A DNA stretch of 64,000 nt from Bin87 sp965203985 (lineage in GTDB: Bacteria; Chloroflexota; Dehalococcoidia; Lucifugimonadales; UBA3495): contig CBDBDS010000008.1 in assembly GCA_965203985.1 (NCBI GenBank), positions 106,653 to 170,652 of the forward strand, given 5' to 3'. The number at the start of each line of letters is the position of its first letter. Position 1 is the stretch's first letter. The translations under genes were made by a program, and so were the position numbers. The notes beneath the pieces are model-generated. The model had not been told where the DNA came from, ran no database searches, and saw only the letters and a program-made list of their open reading frames with translations. Positions 34,394 through 43,615 of the stretch are shown here, piece by piece.

Positions 34394-35227
34394 CTACCCT
34401 CTGGCCGTCTCACTGAGAATAGATCGAAGGGGAGACAGGCTCACGAGCCTGGCCTGATCTGGCAATCGGTCAAATTGGTCCCATCCAAATCCGAAACCTT
34501 TGCTTTGGACAAAATGGCGAACCGAGTCGATCAGTTGCTCGATGGAATCAAGGCAATGCGATACGAACTCTGCAGTGAGATAGAAAACCCAAGGCCCATC
34601 GCCATCTATCGCGCGATCGAACCAAGAACTTGGCCATCCCGAGTCGCGGATCAACCGATCAAATCTCTCCCGCTGGTCGAAGGGCCATTCAATTCCCCAG
34701 TGGAACATTTTGTTTCTGTACTCAAACAGAGCCTTCAACGAAGGTTCCAGGTCGCTCGATATTGGAGATAGGCTGCAACCCTTCACCAACTTCATGATCT
34801 CCTTTGGGATCCGCCGCCCCTGCCACGGCACCCCCAACAAAAGGGCCAATCTGTGAAACAGAGACTCTACCAAAGGCGTTAACATCACGGTGGCACCTAT
34901 GCTCCGAGTGGCGTCCTCGTATACCGTGTTCTGCCAGCGTTCAATTAGCTCATCGTTGAGCCATTCGCGCACCTCTCCACTTGCAGCCTTAACGATTTGT
35001 TCAGCCTCCTGTAGTTCTTGTTGTCGGCGTGCGTTGGCTTGGTCTTGCCACGACAGGAACTTTCGTACCGCATCAAGTTGAGCATGGTAGTCCGCACCGG
35101 AGAGTGTCAGGCTCATCGGCGGCCATTCGAAATCATCCCAAATGACGTCGCTATACTCGATGGTCATTTCGGTGCCCCCGATTTGGACGGTTTCTTTGTA
35201 TGTGACTTCGGGCTTAGATTCGGACAC
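34394..35227 (-). CDS. Protein with a HEPN-like RX4H ribonuclease motif
   Basis: A 277-residue, mostly helical cytoplasmic protein not belonging to a family I can name. The segment LFEYRNKMFHWGIEW holds R171-N-x3-H176, the RX4H signature of HEPN-domain RNases, in a helical context. The GTG at 35227 is chosen because AAAGGAGG lies five to six bases upstream; an ATG at 35290 is also in frame. It is a single gene, on the opposite strand to its neighbours, between an insertion element and a methyltransferase fragment. HEPN proteins are often toxins or abortive-infection effectors; no antitoxin is adjacent. The assignment depends on one motif. Confidence 0.5.
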   Translation of the reverse strand: MSESKPEVTYKETVQIGGTEMTIEYSDVIWDDFEWPPMSLTLSGADYHAQLDAVRKFLSWQDQANARRQQELQEAEQIVKAASGEVREWLNDELIERWQNTVYEDATRSIGATVMLTPLVESLFHRLALLLGVPWQGRRIPKEIMKLVKGCSLSPISSDLEPSLKALFEYRNKMFHWGIEWPFDQRERFDRLIRDSGWPSSWFDRAIDGDGPWVFYLTAEFVSHCLDSIEQLIDSVRHFVQSKGFGFGWDQFDRLPDQARLVSLSPLRSILSETARG

Positions 35228-35435
35228 GGATGACCTCCTTTCATTCCTCTTCGAGATCACGCTATTGATTGGAATTCCTTTGGTGCCCACACGATCCTAT
35301 AACGGCCGACTAGCATGTTCGCGACGAGAAGCGTCGGTATATGAACCTGGGTTACGATCTCGCGGTCTATAATGCTATCGTACGCCTAATGTCTGGCCCG
35401 ATCATCGTGCCGTCCTAGTGAGTGGCACACGCACC

Positions 35436-35610
35436 ATGAACAACTTTGCTGACCGAACCGTCTGGACCGGGGACAACCTGGACATCCTGCGCGGCCTCCA
35501 TCCGCATCGGTCGATCTGATCTACCTGGACCCACCGTTCAACTCCAACCGCAACTACGCTGCAGCCGTAGGCATCGCCGCGGCCGGCACCGCGTTCAAGG
35601 GCACCTCGGG
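35436..35610 (+). pseudogene. 5' head of a DNA adenine/cytosine-N4 methyltransferase, frameshifted
   Basis: The start MNNFADRTVWTGDNLDILRGL is typical of beta-class DNA methyltransferases. After a shift of frame near 35505 the motif IV region reads SVDLIYLDPPFNSNRNYAA (catalytic DPPF). The gene breaks off near 35610, so target recognition and SAM-binding parts are missing. Orphaned restriction-modification relic. Confidence 0.7.
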
Positions 35611-35697
35611 TCGACTCCGGTAGGGGGCAGAATCGTACGCTAACGCCGCTAAGTCCGCTATCGGTGCTTTGGCCACCGGTATTCGCCGGTGAGTAGG

Positions 35698-35937
35698 AGT
35701 GCCCTGTGCCAGCGTGCGGAGCTGACACCCACGGAGTTGGGCTCACTGCTGATGCGGATGGGCCACGCGCTGCGGAGGTTCCAGCGGGAACGTGGGATGA
35801 CCTTGTCTCGGCCGGTGGCGGCCAACAGCCCGCTGCAGAGCTACTTCGCCGATCCTGCGTTCGCGGCGGCGGCAAAATCCCAAATGTTCGACGAGAGGAT
35901 GTCGCACCAATTGGCCGCCGGGGCGGTGCGCCCCTGA
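35698..35937 (+). pseudogene. Diverged partial copy of the gene at 30427-30969
   Basis: The 80-codon frame (SALCQRAELTPTELGSLL…FDERMSHQLAAGAVRP) repeats the last half of the 180-residue protein with most residues kept. It has no start or N-terminal part. With the parent copy it brackets the 5-kb graveyard region, so recombination between the copies could delete it. Confidence 0.75.
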
Positions 35938-36428
35938 TGGATTGCCGTCGTTGGGGGCTCGGGGCGGTGCCGCTGGGCGTCGAGGAAAGCCGCCGTGATC
36001 CTGGCGAACGAGAGCGCCCGGCCAGCCAGTTCACATATTAGCCCTTGCGCGAATCATGGTGGGTATGAAAATGATCAGTTTTGGCCTCTGCATACCGCCG
36101 ATTGCGGTACGTCGAAAACCTGATGCCCATCACCTTGAGGTATCGCTCCGTCGGTGGGTCGTAGAATGTACCTTGCCATGGTTGAGCTGATGAGGTGGTC
36201 GAGCGAACACTGTGAAGAGCGAACGGAGATCAGCGAAGCGTGGGCGCATATAGCAGTGATCCAACTCATGCCCAAACAGCTCTACCCAGCTTGAACGCTT
36301 TGTTACAAACCCTTTAAGGGCAGGGGTCCAGTTCAGCGTGTAGCGGTCGTCGCATCTCCATTTGATGATGGGCATGGCTGAATGCGTCGTCTATTCAACA
36401 ACTCCGCATACGCTAGGAGTAATGACAA
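35938..36428. other. Stretch without a confident gene
   Basis: About 490 bases. An 81-codon open frame exists on the - strand (36130-36375), but it has no ribosome-binding site, repeat or family pattern that I can see. No promoter, tRNA or mobile end was recognised. Confidence 0.5.
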
Positions 36429-36731
36429 ATGGACATTGACCAGTTGATAATTGATGAGGAAAACCTTGCGAGGACTGTTGCCGCAGGTAGGCCAACGTGC
36501 GCTTCGTGCTTTCATTGGAGCCCTTTCAACAGCGTGATTAAGAAAATAATCCAAGAGACCCCAGACGGCGGGTTCACGGTAAGTGGGCTGGGCACCGGCG
36601 AATGTTGGCGGTATCCGCCAAGGAGTTCCGACGGTCACTCAGAAAGTCAGTTTCCGGAAACTTCGAGCGGTCAGAGTTGCGGTGAATGGGCTATCAGGGA
36701 GTTCGAGGGGCAAAAAACCAAACTTGGCTAA
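36429..36731 (+). CDS. Small Cys-rich protein, likely metal-binding
   Basis: A 100-residue protein. Cysteines are spaced as CASCFHW, then GTGECWRYPP and SCGEWA, an arrangement suggesting a Zn- or Fe-binding site of the C-x2-C…C…C kind. The pattern GxCxxxPP…P.T…CGEW is one I associate with small uncharacterised proteins. AGGAG (36415-36419) nine bases before the ATG supports the start. Its stop is followed by 249 bases without a gene before the tandem protease gene on the same strand. Function unknown. Confidence 0.6.
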   Translation: MDIDQLIIDEENLARTVAAGRPTCASCFHWSPFNSVIKKIIQETPDGGFTVSGLGTGECWRYPPRSSDGHSESQFPETSSGQSCGEWAIREFEGQKTKLG

Positions 36732-36980
36732 AAACCAAGCTGATGTTATTTGCGGGTTCGAACTGAGCCAAAAATTAGGGGTTGGAATCAAGCGACCGCG
36801 CGCGTCGGAAGTGAGCAATTGTATCGTCGCCGTCTGGGTACTTGAGATCGCAAGCGCTGGATGCGACGAATCTGCTGTTTTATCCGGCAAGCAGGGGCTC
36901 AGCGCGGCCGGCTTTCTTGGTGCTGCTAGGCTCTTTGATGGCTCGGCTGCGAGACGACCAAGCTCGCTGAAGAAGATGAA

Positions 36981-37892
36981 ATGATCTACGGCCGTTTCAA
37001 TAACAAACTGGGTCCGATTGCCTCTGTTGACGTGATGACGGAAGATGGCGAATTCAAGTCGTTGAATTTCCTCATTGACACGGGGTTTGAAGGGCATCTG
37101 GAATTGAACGAAGAGCTGGTTGCCGATCACGACCTGTGGCAAGGTCTCGTCAACGATGGGAGCGGTTCATTCGCTCGTATGGTGACCTTCAGAGGTGACG
37201 AGGTGTCGCCGCGTCGTATGCTGAAATTGAGATGGGTCCATGGGGTGCGCCAAGTACCGGCCTTGCTGAATCCGGGTAATCCTTTCTGCGATTTCCATGG
37301 GTTGATAGGAATGCACCTCCTCACGGGTTGCCGTGCCACCTTCGACGTTATCGAGGACGGCGCGTTCAGTGTCGAACGTATCCCGCCTGTGCCTTGGTAC
37401 CAGAAAGTCCGGCGCTCATTCAGGAGAGACGAGCCCAATCATCCGTGCATGGACGCTTTGAACTGGGAATGCGCTGATGATCTCCGTATTCTGCCTTGGG
37501 ACAAAATCCAAGTCAGAGACGCCAAGGGCACATGGCAGTTGCTCAATGTCAACATAGACACGGGCTTCAACGGCGAGTTAGCTGTTACCGAGGATTTACT
37601 GGGCAAACTCGGCCTCGACCGATCCACCGGACACGGTCTCTCCGCCTCGTCAGGGTCGGTACGGGAAGACCTCGGGCAGGTGGATATCTGGTGGCGAGGC
37701 CGACTACACCATGTGGAGTTTGATGAGAGGCCGGCGGGCGGTCCCGCCCTCATGGGCACGAAACTAATGCGGGGGAATCGCTTGGTGGTGGATTCCCGGC
37801 ACGGGGAAACGACAGCGACGGTCATCTCGATGACCGAAACTTTCTTGGACAGCTTATTGAGAAGGGTATTTGGGAGCGGCGGAGCACGTTGA
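36981..37892 (+). CDS. Single-chain tandem aspartic protease (two DTGF clan AA domains)
   Basis: A 303-residue protein made of two similar retropepsin-like halves. Half 1 has FLIDTGFEGHLEL (catalytic Asp about 34) and the partner strand LIGMHLLTGCRATFDV. Half 2 has VNIDTGFNGELAV (about 194) and ALMGTKLMRGNRLVVD. Each half thus has the DTG loop and the hydrophobic-hydrophobic-Gly strand of clan AA, like the bacterial/archaeal DTGF family (usually one domain of ~110-130 residues). Two in one chain could form an internal dimer active site, as in pepsin. No signal peptide is seen. It converges with the CBASS operon, 26 bases away. Confidence 0.75.
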   Translation: MIYGRFNNKLGPIASVDVMTEDGEFKSLNFLIDTGFEGHLELNEELVADHDLWQGLVNDGSGSFARMVTFRGDEVSPRRMLKLRWVHGVRQVPALLNPGNPFCDFHGLIGMHLLTGCRATFDVIEDGAFSVERIPPVPWYQKVRRSFRRDEPNHPCMDALNWECADDLRILPWDKIQVRDAKGTWQLLNVNIDTGFNGELAVTEDLLGKLGLDRSTGHGLSASSGSVREDLGQVDIWWRGRLHHVEFDERPAGGPALMGTKLMRGNRLVVDSRHGETTATVISMTETFLDSLLRRVFGSGGAR

Positions 37893-37918
37893 CAGACGGA
37901 ATGTCCCAACTCGGCGAT

Positions 37919-38794
37919 CTACTGGAACCGTTCCCCGAACAGGATCTGCCACTTCCGCAAGCTCTCCTTAGGATCCGGCTCGTCGTAGGCATCGTTGATC
38001 CGGCCGTTGTAAACGGCGAATTTCTCCTTGAAGTTGCGGTAGTCGTTCTCTTCCCAGTGTCTGGTGAACCGCTCGCTGCGCAGGGCGGGATTGCGCATCT
38101 TGGGCATACGGGGCGTTCCCTGCAGGAAGGAGTTGACTCGGTTCGATACGGTTTTCAGCGTATCGGGAAGGCTCTGGAAACGTTTGCCGCGCTCGTTGAC
38201 GTGCACGCCGTGTCCGGCGAAGGTGGTCAGGAGCACCGAGGGGACCTCGAAGTTCCCCTTGTGGTCCCTGATGTACTTCAGCAAACATACCGTCCCCTTC
38301 AGATGGCCATTGGTGATGTCGGTCTTCATGTTGAACCAATCCCGATAACCGGTGCCGTCCGTGGGCTCGAACTGGTTGCTCTTGCTGTCGCAGATGGACC
38401 GTTGGCCGTTGCGGTTGACGCAGGGCACCACGTCCAGGCTGAATTCATCAACGTATTTCACGGTGACGCACCGGGTCTTTTGGCGCAGCTTGTCGGCGAT
38501 GTCGGGGTTTCGGCTGAGGCATGCGTGGAGGTCGACAACGTAGTCCCGCGGCCGTTTGCCGCGGACCTCTGCGATGAAGACCAAGATATCGGCGTCGTAC
38601 TCTCCATCGTCCACTGGCCTGATGATGGTCCCCTGGGCGTATGACCCCTGCCGCTCATTGGACCGGTAACCATCCAGGTTCCGGCTCAGGAACTCGGTGA
38701 CCGCGGTCGCGCTCCGGTTCAGCCGGCGCCGGCGGGCCGGATTGAGGATTACCTCCTCGGCAAGGAATCGGTCAAAACTTTCGATGTGCCTCAC
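37919..38794 (-). CDS. CBASS CD-NTase (cyclic nucleotide synthase)
   Basis: A 291-residue nucleotidyltransferase of the cGAS/DncV-like (SMODS) type. It has GSYAQGT (50-56), the metal-binding EYDADILVF (Asp67, Asp69) and the third acidic residue in LDVVPCV (Asp121). A helical C-terminal domain follows. On phage infection such enzymes make a cyclic oligonucleotide that activates an effector, here the phospholipase encoded three bases upstream. The start is GTG (38794) with AGGCGG eight bases before it, inside the end of capV. No Cap2/Cap3 or HORMA/TRIP13 genes are present, so this is a type I CBASS. The product nucleotide cannot be told from sequence. Confidence 0.92.
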   Translation of the reverse strand: MRHIESFDRFLAEEVILNPARRRRLNRSATAVTEFLSRNLDGYRSNERQGSYAQGTIIRPVDDGEYDADILVFIAEVRGKRPRDYVVDLHACLSRNPDIADKLRQKTRCVTVKYVDEFSLDVVPCVNRNGQRSICDSKSNQFEPTDGTGYRDWFNMKTDITNGHLKGTVCLLKYIRDHKGNFEVPSVLLTTFAGHGVHVNERGKRFQSLPDTLKTVSNRVNSFLQGTPRMPKMRNPALRSERFTRHWEENDYRNFKEKFAVYNGRINDAYDEPDPKESLRKWQILFGERFQ

Positions 38795-38797
38795 AGA

Positions 38798-39718
38798 TCA
38801 GCCGCCTTTGATATGCGCTAAGATCGCCCGGGATTCATGGGCGAAATCCCGGTCCGCCAGGGCTTTCAGATTGCCGAGATGTCGGGTATCGTCCAGCTCC
38901 CAGGTTTCTATGGCAGGGTTCAGGCGGAAGTACCGCTGACCAAGGATCAGCCTGGCCATGTTGGTGGACGCCTGGGACTGCAGACCCAGCGTGTAGGAGA
39001 CCAGCTTGTCCCGGCCCCAGCCGGTCAGCAGTCCCCAGCGTCGCCGCCGTCGGTACATATTCGGGGCGTGGCCGGTCCCGATGGACAGCACCTTTACCTC
39101 TCCGATGGTCCTGTTGAACTTGGACAGCGCTTCGGTCAGGGCGATGATGGACGGGTTGTTCGCCCAGAGGCCGCCGTCAACCAGGAGATGAGATCCAATT
39201 TCCTTGGGATCGAAGAAGGTCGGCGCGGCGCAGGAAGCCAGAATGGCGTCCTTCAAGAGCACCTCGCCGTCTCTGTCATAGGGCCCGCCCAGCTCGGCCA
39301 AATAGCCGGACTTGAACACGTGAACTCCACCGGTGGCCAGGTCGGCGCTGGTTATCATGAGAGGAGTGGGCACTTCTCCAAGGGTTATTTCATGCACGTA
39401 CCGTTGGAGCACATCGTCGAGCTCGTGCCTTGAGTAGCGGCTGCGCCACAGAATGGACAGGCCGGTGGTGATCCGCCGTTTCCTGAAGATGCTGGGCGAC
39501 TCGCGTTCGAAGAGTTCCACAATATCAGCCATGGGGATCGCCGTGGCCGCCGCGCCGGCGAGTATGGAGCCAGTGCTGGTACCGGCGATCAGATCGAAGC
39601 AGTCCTTGATCCTCGCGCCGAGAGTCTCTTCGATCTTGGCCAGGAGACGAGCGCCATAAATCCCCCTGACGCCTCCGCCGTCCAGCGCCAGGATGCTGAA
39701 TCTGCCATCATGGTCCAT
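38798..39718 (-). CDS. capV: CBASS effector, CapV-like patatin phospholipase
   Basis: A 306-residue patatin-like phospholipase. The oxyanion-hole GGGVRG (14-19), the nucleophile elbow GTSTG (Ser48) and the second catalytic residue in VDGGLWANN (Asp181) are all present, so it should be active. In CBASS, CapV is switched on by the cyclic nucleotide and degrades the inner membrane. Its stop is three bases before the GTG of the CD-NTase, forming a two-gene operon. The 281 bases upstream (39719-39999) hold no recognised gene and should contain the promoter. Confidence 0.92.
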   Translation of the reverse strand: MDHDGRFSILALDGGGVRGIYGARLLAKIEETLGARIKDCFDLIAGTSTGSILAGAAATAIPMADIVELFERESPSIFRKRRITTGLSILWRSRYSRHELDDVLQRYVHEITLGEVPTPLMITSADLATGGVHVFKSGYLAELGGPYDRDGEVLLKDAILASCAAPTFFDPKEIGSHLLVDGGLWANNPSIIALTEALSKFNRTIGEVKVLSIGTGHAPNMYRRRRRWGLLTGWGRDKLVSYTLGLQSQASTNMARLILGQRYFRLNPAIETWELDDTRHLGNLKALADRDFAHESRAILAHIKGG

Positions 39719-39999
39719 ATTCTGGTGGATATTTATCAGCCTGGTGGGATTCCATGGAGATGCAAATAGGCTATCACACGGCCGCTAGGACCTGCCCGAC
39801 GGTCTGGGGGCAATGGCGTATCCGCTGATCAGCCGCCGTGCCAGGGCTTATTGGGGGAGCAAGTGGCCGACAGGGGTGTTGGTCATGCCGTCCGGCGGCG
39901 AGCGCTACGGTCCAAAAACAATGGATGCCAGATATGGCGGCAAGGCCTTCGGCGCGGTCCGCCAACCAGCGGCGCCGAAACCCGCGTTGGCCGACTCGG

Positions 40000-40785
40000 T
40001 CACTGGTCCCTGTCGTTGCGGTCCGGTGAGAGGTTGGCCCATTCCAGCAGGAAGCGCCGCAACGGATCCGCGACTACGGCGCTCAGCAGTACGCCGACCA
40101 GGGTCAGGGAAACCGCCGACCAGATGTCGCTGAATTCAAGCATCGGGGGAACGACGATCGCCACCAACGCCGCCGGCAGAAACAGGATGGTCATGGCAAG
40201 CGCTTGGAAACCCGGTCCACCGATACGCCGGTGACTGTGTCGTCGAGCGTCTCCCAATGCCCACCGGGCCGCCGGCGCCCAGGCGAGGCCAAAGAGAAAG
40301 ACGGTCGGCAGCGGCAGCAGTAGCAGTGTCAGCGGCAAGTCGTCAGTCCGGGCCAGAGCCGCCAGCCAGTAGATCAACATCACGACCAGGGCGAACGAAA
40401 ATGCGGCCGACAACAGCCACTGGCGGGCCGCCAGTGACCACAGCAGCAGCGCCAGCGGAAGCGAAATCAGCGCTACAGCGGCATTGGTTCCGATGATATC
40501 GATATTGAACTTGTCGCCCGCCATAAGGAGCAACGCCAGCACCAGCGCTGCGGCCACCCACAGGATATCCTTCCGACCTCGCCAGGGTGTGGGAACGGAG
40601 AAGAATTGTAGCGCCAGCAGCAGCGCGGTCAGGACGCTTAGGGTGATGCGAGCGGTCCGGTCATCAACCAGGTCGAAATACCAGGTCAACATGTTGACCG
40701 CCCCACAGCAGAATGCGACGACCAAGAAATAAGCGTTGATGCGTGGGCGGATCGCTCCGCGGACCCAATCCAAAAACCGGTCCAT
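40000..40785 (-). CDS. Polytopic membrane protein of unknown function
   Basis: A 261-residue protein with about seven hydrophobic segments (for example AYFLVVAFCCGAVNML, WVAAALVLALLLMAG, LISLPLALLLWSLAA, LTLLLLPLPTVFLFGLAW) and a polar C-terminus (RRFLLEWANLSPDRNDRDQ). No family was recognised. It lies upstream of the CBASS pair in the same direction, but the 281-base gap argues against one operon. Its 5' end overlaps the opposite-strand frame that precedes the truncated glycosyltransferase. Confidence 0.6.
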   Translation of the reverse strand: MDRFLDWVRGAIRPRINAYFLVVAFCCGAVNMLTWYFDLVDDRTARITLSVLTALLLALQFFSVPTPWRGRKDILWVAAALVLALLLMAGDKFNIDIIGTNAAVALISLPLALLLWSLAARQWLLSAAFSFALVVMLIYWLAALARTDDLPLTLLLLPLPTVFLFGLAWAPAARWALGDARRHSHRRIGGPGFQALAMTILFLPAALVAIVVPPMLEFSDIWSAVSLTLVGVLLSAVVADPLRRFLLEWANLSPDRNDRDQ

Positions 40786-40861
40786 GACGGACCTCCAATC
40801 ATCAGTTTGGCAATGGCGCCAATCTCCTGGCTACGCCGGTCCTGAATCGGGAGTCGGAGTA

Positions 40862-42316
40862 ATGTGGCGTGCCAGCCTCAATACGAGCGTGGGCGTCGAT
40901 TATTCAATGTCATTCGTTCTCTGGGCGGCAACGCTCGCGATGGTGCGGTACATCCTGAGGGGCTGGCTGCCGTTCGCCCTGGCGGTACTCCTCATGGTGT
41001 CGTCCAACGGCTTCTATGACTACACCACCTCCGGCCTCGAAAACCCGCTGGGCTACCTGGCGATCTCCGTCTACGCCATGTTCTACACCAGGAGGCTCGA
41101 CGGAAAGAACGACGCGCTCCCGCTGCTCTTCACCCTGGGCGCGGCCGTGCTCATCAGGCACGATATCGCAACCCTGCTGCTGGTCCCCACCGTTTACGCC
41201 CTCTGGCAGGACCGGAACAGGCGCGGAGCCCGACAGTGGGCGCTGTACATCCTGGCCGCCCTGACGCCATTGGCGCTCTGGACCGCCTTTTCCCTCATCT
41301 ACTACGGCTTCCCGTTCCCGAATACCGTATACGCAAAGACGTACATCGACCTGCCCCGATACGCGGTCATAGCTCAGCAGGGCGTCCTCGATTATTGGTG
41401 GACGTCCTTTCGGGTCGACTCCGTGACGGTGCTGGCCCTTTTCGCAGCATTCGCGGCAGCCGTTACCGCGCCAAATACGGCGCGAGGACCGGCGCTCGCA
41501 TTGGTGGCCGGCATCGCGCTGAATTGCGCCTACATCACCTCGGTCGGCGGCGACTTCATGATCGGCAGATTCCTGTCCTTCGCCTTCCTGATCGCGCTGT
41601 TCGGCATCCACCTGTGCGTGCGCAACGACGGCATCAGGCAGACCAACCCGCGGCAATGGTATGCTCGCCTGGCGGTGGCACTGTTGGTTCTGGCCGCATT
41701 CCACCTGGCCGGTACCACGCCCCTGAACACGCCATTGGACCTCGGAGCGCCCGGAGACCCCAACCCGGCGATCAGTTCAAGAAGCTGGTACCAGCCAATG
41801 ACATCACTGCAGCAATACGCGCACGCCAGGCAAAACGGAACGCTTTTCCCGGTCATGCCTCCACACCCCCAATGGGATCGCATAAAGACGGACCAATCCG
41901 ACGTGCCCGCCTACCATGTGGACCCCCTGGGGTTCTTCTCCTACGATGCCGGCGTGGACGAGGTCGTATTTGACCGCTGGGCTCTCTCCTCTCCCCTCCT
42001 GGCGAGAATGAACGCTTCCCCCAGAAGCAATGTCGGACATTATGACCGGAACATCCCGGACGGGATGATGGCGGCGCACGAATGCGGGCCGGAGGTGATC
42101 AGCGACCCGGCGGTGCGGAGTTACTACCGCCGGATGAGTATCGTGACCCGGAGCCCCAACCTGTTTGCGCCGGAACGACTGCGTGAAATCCTGCTGCTGA
42201 ATACCCTGCACCGGCGACTGACGCCCACATACCCGGCGGACTGGACAAACTTCGAGCCGCTGCCACACGGGCAACCTGCGCGGCAATGCTCCGCGTTTGA
42301 GCGCCATGGTGACTAA
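40862..42316 (+). pseudogene. Membrane GT-C glycosyltransferase lacking its N-terminal catalytic loop
   Basis: About 484 residues with eight or more TM segments. Motifs TSGLENPLGYL, FPFPNTVYAKTY and TSVGGDFMIGRFL are like those of AftB-type (arabinofuranosyl) and related GT-C enzymes. The family normally begins with a TM helix and a DD-containing loop (VDDSFI…YAENLA…GxVWN), which is absent; the frame opens upstream only into sequence antisense to the neighbouring gene. I therefore read it as 5'-truncated, perhaps non-functional. Its last residues (QPARQCSAFE) are nearly the same as the end of the unrelated GT at 43616-44923. Confidence 0.6.
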
Positions 42317-43604
42317 ACCGATGCGGCGGATTCCAATCGCCATCGCGAGCGTGTGCCTGCTGGCGCTGGCCGCCCGGCTGGTCGGTATCTATTTCTTCCA
42401 GGAGGAGCCGCGGGGAGACACACTTTGGTACCATCAGACGGCCATCGGCCTGCTCGATACTGGACGTTACGTGAACGCGTCGGACCAGGCGCTCACCGCG
42501 TTCAGAATGCCGGGCTACACCCTCGTGCTGGCTGGGCTCTACTTCGTTGTCGGTCCCAGTTTTGTGGCCGGCGCGGTGTTGAATGCCCTGCTGGGCGTGG
42601 TCAACACCCTGTTGGTATATTGCCTGGCGAGATATTTCCTCTCCCACCGCATGGCCCTGTCGTGCGCCTTGCTCTACGCCCTCTGGCCCAGCATGCTGGT
42701 CATCTACACTCCCAAACTTTTTGTCGAGGTGACCCACACGCTGTTCATCCTGTTGGCGATGATACGGTGCGTGATCCTGTTCCGTGACGTGTCATTGCGC
42801 AACGTGCTGATATTCAGTCTGGTGGTTGGCTTATCTTTGTATTTCAGGCCCACGCTGGCGTTCCTGCCCGGCATCATCATCCTGGCGTGCATTCTGAACC
42901 GCTCCGGAGCGGCCAGAACCGCCGGCCTCACGGCGTCGTCGGTGGCCGTGGTGCTGGTTGCGCTCTCCCCCTGGGTGTTGCGCAACCTCCTGGTGTTCAA
43001 CGAACTGGTCTGGTTGGGGACCTTCGGAGCCTACAACCTCGCCGTTCAGGCAATGGAGCCGACCGGATACGCGTCGTCCATCGCCCACTATCCGCCCAAC
43101 GCGTCACGCGACCTGCCCTACGTGAGGTACGAATTCTATTGGCACGAGCACGGCCTGTCCATGTGGCTTGATTACGTCAGACACAACTTCACCGAGTGGC
43201 TGGCGCTGCGCTGGAAGGTCGTGTACTTCCTGTGGCACCGGGATGTGCCGCGGCATTTTTCCAGCACGCTCTACAGCGCGTCGGCCCTGTTTCCGGCCTG
43301 GGTGGCGGTCCAATCGCATTACCTGCTGGTCCTGGGTCTGGCGGGTCTGGGATTTCTCGCCTCCTGTTGGCGGATGGGGTCCGGTTGGGTCGCCCGCGGG
43401 GTCGTCGCCGATGAGTGGACGCTGGCGCTGCTGTTCCTGTATTGGCACGGGTTCCACCTGGCGCTCTATGGGCATCCCCGACACCACACCGGCATGGTCC
43501 CGGTGATCATCATACTGGCCGTGATCGGGATGGTCGTCCTGTCGCGGCTGGTATGCTGCGCCGTGAGGGCGCGCCGCGCGCCGAAGATTTCGGACGCGCG
43601 CTGA
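42306..43604 (+). CDS. ArnT-like membrane glycosyltransferase (GT39-type), paralogue 1
   Basis: A ~432-residue polytopic GT-C protein. After TM1 (IASVCLLALAARLVGIYFF) the external loop reads GDTLWYHQTAIGLLDTGRY, then TAFRMPGYTLVLAGLYF. LSPWVLRNLLVFNELVWL lies near residue 230. It is collinear with the next gene and with the IS-split gene at 7551-10123, so all three are one family. The ATG at 42306 was preferred over a TTG at 42297; both overlap the previous gene. Probably transfers a sugar from a polyprenyl-phosphate donor to a periplasmic glycan; specificity unknown. Confidence 0.8.
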   Translation: MVTKPMRRIPIAIASVCLLALAARLVGIYFFQEEPRGDTLWYHQTAIGLLDTGRYVNASDQALTAFRMPGYTLVLAGLYFVVGPSFVAGAVLNALLGVVNTLLVYCLARYFLSHRMALSCALLYALWPSMLVIYTPKLFVEVTHTLFILLAMIRCVILFRDVSLRNVLIFSLVVGLSLYFRPTLAFLPGIIILACILNRSGAARTAGLTASSVAVVLVALSPWVLRNLLVFNELVWLGTFGAYNLAVQAMEPTGYASSIAHYPPNASRDLPYVRYEFYWHEHGLSMWLDYVRHNFTEWLALRWKVVYFLWHRDVPRHFSSTLYSASALFPAWVAVQSHYLLVLGLAGLGFLASCWRMGSGWVARGVVADEWTLALLFLYWHGFHLALYGHPRHHTGMVPVIIILAVIGMVVLSRLVCCAVRARRAPKISDAR

Positions 43605-43615
43605 CCGTCAAGATC

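Noticed and set aside
36130..36375. 81-codon - strand frame
   Set aside because: No ribosome-binding site, no family pattern and skewed composition near its end; left as unsupported.
36750..36780. TGCGGGTTCGAACTGA looked like a tRNA T-arm
   Set aside because: No acceptor, D or anticodon stem can be formed around it.
39813..39999. Open frame MAYPLISRRARAYWGS… between capV and the membrane gene
   Set aside because: It runs antisense into the next gene and shows no motif I can name.
40000..40785. Membrane protein as a third CBASS gene
   Set aside because: The 281-base gap to capV and lack of any known CBASS effector fold do not support inclusion.
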